Below, in pieces: positions 6,435 through 7,420 of a stretch of 7,420 bases of DNA (the first letter of the stretch is position 1; every line of letters begins with the position of its first letter). The stretch is from UBA11579 sp039714215. GTDB taxonomy: Bacteria > Chloroflexota > Anaerolineae > Anaerolineales > UBA11579. The position numbers and the translations under genes are program-made. The stretch covers positions 1 to 7,420 of the forward strand of contig JBDLJU010000155.1 in NCBI GenBank assembly GCA_039714215.1. The letters run 5' to 3'. Below the pieces are notes generated by a model. The model was not told the DNA's origin, searched no databases, and was given only the letters and a program-made list of their open reading frames with translations.

Positions 6435-6740
6435 ATGAGCAATTACAACTTAGGGCTCACGATCAGCATGTTTGGTATTGGAATCACATTCCTCGCGCTC
6501 ACCGCGATAATCCTCTTAATCAAATTCCTCTTATGGATCTTCCCAGCCAAACCTGAGAAGCAACCAACCCAAGGGATCACATCCGACCTGGACCTGAATA
6601 TTGCTCATGTGGCTGCTTTTGCTGCCGCCTGGTGGAGCCGTCAGGAACCTGCGAATTCTTCGCTCGGAGATAATTTGGAAAAAGCTCATGGAAATTGGTG
6701 GGCTAACTCAAGCAATCAGGATAAATACAATGCAAAATAA
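6435..6740 (+). CDS. OadG/MmdD-like small membrane subunit of sodium-pumping decarboxylase
   Basis: A 101-residue protein with one strongly hydrophobic segment at about 7-36 near the N-terminus, then a short Lys/Pro stretch, a conserved-looking DLNIAHVAAFAAAWW (53-67) and a polar tail. This layout fits the OadG family: a single membrane anchor that holds the complex together and helps assemble the carboxyltransferase with the beta subunit. It starts at ATG 6435 with a GCGAGGA ribosome site 14 bases after the alpha-subunit stop. The 3' end overlaps the biotin-carrier start by 11 bases in another frame. Sequence similarity in this family is weak, so the call rests on size, topology and position in the operon. 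Confidence 0.8.
   Translation: MSNYNLGLTISMFGIGITFLALTAIILLIKFLLWIFPAKPEKQPTQGITSDLDLNIAHVAAFAAAWWSRQEPANSSLGDNLEKAHGNWWANSSNQDKYNAK
6718..6721 (+). promoter_or_regulatory. ribosome binding site fixing the biotin-carrier start inside the OadG-like gene
   Basis: AGGA lies 8 bases before ATG 6730 and sits within the last codons of the upstream gene. It supports ATG 6730 over the far-upstream in-frame ATG at 6601, which would add 43 residues without family support and overlap the upstream gene by 140 bases. Confidence 0.65.
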
Positions 6741-7182
6741 ATCCAAAAGAATAACCGTTACCTTCGATGGCAAACCATATCAAGTTGAGATTTCTGAACT
6801 TTCTCCCGATAAACTTGAGGTGATTGTCGACGGCATTCATCATCTGGTCAACGTGGATACCGCCGACGCAGAGCTACAACCCCAAACAGATGACCGCCCC
6901 TTAACCACCTCGGTACAAACCGCCTCATCCAGCGAGACTGTCTCACCAGCAACTGCCTCAGCGAACCAGCCCAACTTGGTTTCCGCGCCGATGCCGGGAG
7001 ACATTATTGAGATTGCCGTAAAACCAGGCGATCAAATTGGCATTGGTGATAAATTATTGGTGCTGGAAGCAATGAAAATGAAAAATGTGATCCGCTCGCC
7101 ACAGGCAGGTAAAGTCACTGCAGTTGAAGTTTCAGCTGCTCAGTCTGTAAAATATGGCGATCCCCTGATCAGGTTTGGATAA
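6730..7182 (+). CDS. mmdC: biotin carboxyl carrier subunit of the decarboxylase
   Basis: A 150-residue biotin carrier. Residues 1-45 form a small N-terminal region and residues about 46-84 are a Thr/Ser/Ala/Pro-rich flexible linker. Residues 85-150 form the biotinyl domain, with APMPGDI at 86-92 and the attachment motif EAMKM at 113-117; Lys116 is the biotinylated residue. It lies 34 residues from the C-terminus, as usual for this fold. The carrier shuttles the carboxyl group from the carboxyltransferase to the membrane beta subunit. A frame open from 6601 exists, but ATG 6730 with its AGGA site and 11-base overlap with the upstream gene is the sensible start. The beta subunit follows 5 bases after the stop. 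A glutaconyl-CoA or oxaloacetate decarboxylase carrier would look alike; the neighbouring alpha subunit favours methylmalonyl-CoA. Confidence 0.93.
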   Translation: MQNKSKRITVTFDGKPYQVEISELSPDKLEVIVDGIHHLVNVDTADAELQPQTDDRPLTTSVQTASSSETVSPATASANQPNLVSAPMPGDIIEIAVKPGDQIGIGDKLLVLEAMKMKNVIRSPQAGKVTAVEVSAAQSVKYGDPLIRFG

Positions 7183-7187
7183 TCACT

Positions 7188-7420
7188 ATGGATATTAATT
7201 CACTTCTCGAACTGTTCCAGGCCCCTGCAGCGCTAACCTGGAAAGACCTGGTGATGATGGCGGTTGGCCTGATTTTAATCTATTTGGCGATAGCCAAAGA
7301 CTACGAGCCAGTTCTGCTGCTCCCCATCGGATTTTCAGCCATTCTAACCAATCTGCCCATGACGGGAATCGCCGATTCAGCCAATCACGGTTTTCTGGCA
7401 ATCCTCTTTGATTCTGGGAT
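7188..7420 (+). CDS. mmdB: sodium-translocating decarboxylase beta subunit, N-terminal part
   Basis: This gene starts at ATG 7188 and runs off the right edge; 77 residues are seen of a family usually near 370-430. The N-terminus has an amphipathic start, a membrane segment at about 20-36, the hallmark DYEPVLLLPIGFSAILTNLP at 38-57, and HGFLAILFDSG at 67-77. These match the OadB/MmdB/GcdB family, the integral membrane subunit that decarboxylates carboxybiotin and exports Na+. The gene lies 5 bases after the biotin-carrier stop and has only a weak ribosome site, so translation probably depends on coupling to the upstream gene. The Na+ site residues lie beyond the window. Confidence 0.92.
   Translation, partial: MDINSLLELFQAPAALTWKDLVMMAVGLILIYLAIAKDYEPVLLLPIGFSAILTNLPMTGIADSANHGFLAILFDSG

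Noticed and set aside
7195..7401. A 68-codon minus-strand frame at the right edge
   Set aside because: It is antisense to the beta-subunit gene, whose N-terminus is unmistakable.

Overview
The window holds two back-to-back operons that start from a shared divergent control region at about 4644-4824. It has tight gene spacing, readable Shine-Dalgarno sites and moderate GC. The gene families are typical of an anaerobic or facultatively anaerobic bacterium: a sodium-pumping decarboxylase, a molybdenum-hydroxylase type oxidase and FdrA/DUF1116 proteins. The protein sequences look to me like those of fermentative Chloroflexota (Anaerolineae), but this is an impression and nothing in the window proves it. 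No RNA genes, insertion sequences, CRISPR arrays or terminators were seen, and both operons run off the window.

The leftward operon (minus strand, from 4643 down past position 1) encodes in order: an FAD-binding subunit and a two-cluster [2Fe-2S] subunit of a xanthine/CO dehydrogenase-family hydroxylase, an amidase-signature hydrolase, an FdrA-family protein, and the N-terminus of a DUF1116 protein. Gaps between genes are only 4 to 11 bases. In E. coli, FdrA, YlbE (DUF1116) and YlbF have been reported as the subunits of oxamate carbamoyltransferase (AllFGH), which makes carbamoyl phosphate from oxalurate. A reasonable inference is that this operon breaks down a nitrogen-containing compound, perhaps an N-heterocycle: hydroxylation, then amide hydrolysis, then phosphorolytic carbamoyl transfer. 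The substrate cannot be read from the sequence. The molybdenum-binding large subunit that should complete the hydroxylase is not in the window, and the amidase sits where it would often be.

The rightward operon (plus strand, from 4825 past 7420) encodes a biotin-dependent, sodium-translocating acyl-CoA decarboxylase, most likely methylmalonyl-CoA decarboxylase: the carboxyltransferase alpha subunit, a small single-span OadG-like subunit, a biotin carrier protein and the start of the membrane beta subunit. The carboxyltransferase moves the carboxyl group from the acyl-CoA to biotin. The carrier takes it to the membrane beta subunit, where its release as CO2 drives Na+ export. No biotin carboxylase is present, which fits a decarboxylase rather than an ATP-driven carboxylase.

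The control region contains a strong TATAAT box facing right, a plausible -35/-10 pair facing left whose -35 overlaps the rightward promoter, and a perfect 10-base palindrome just downstream of the rightward -10 that could be an operator.
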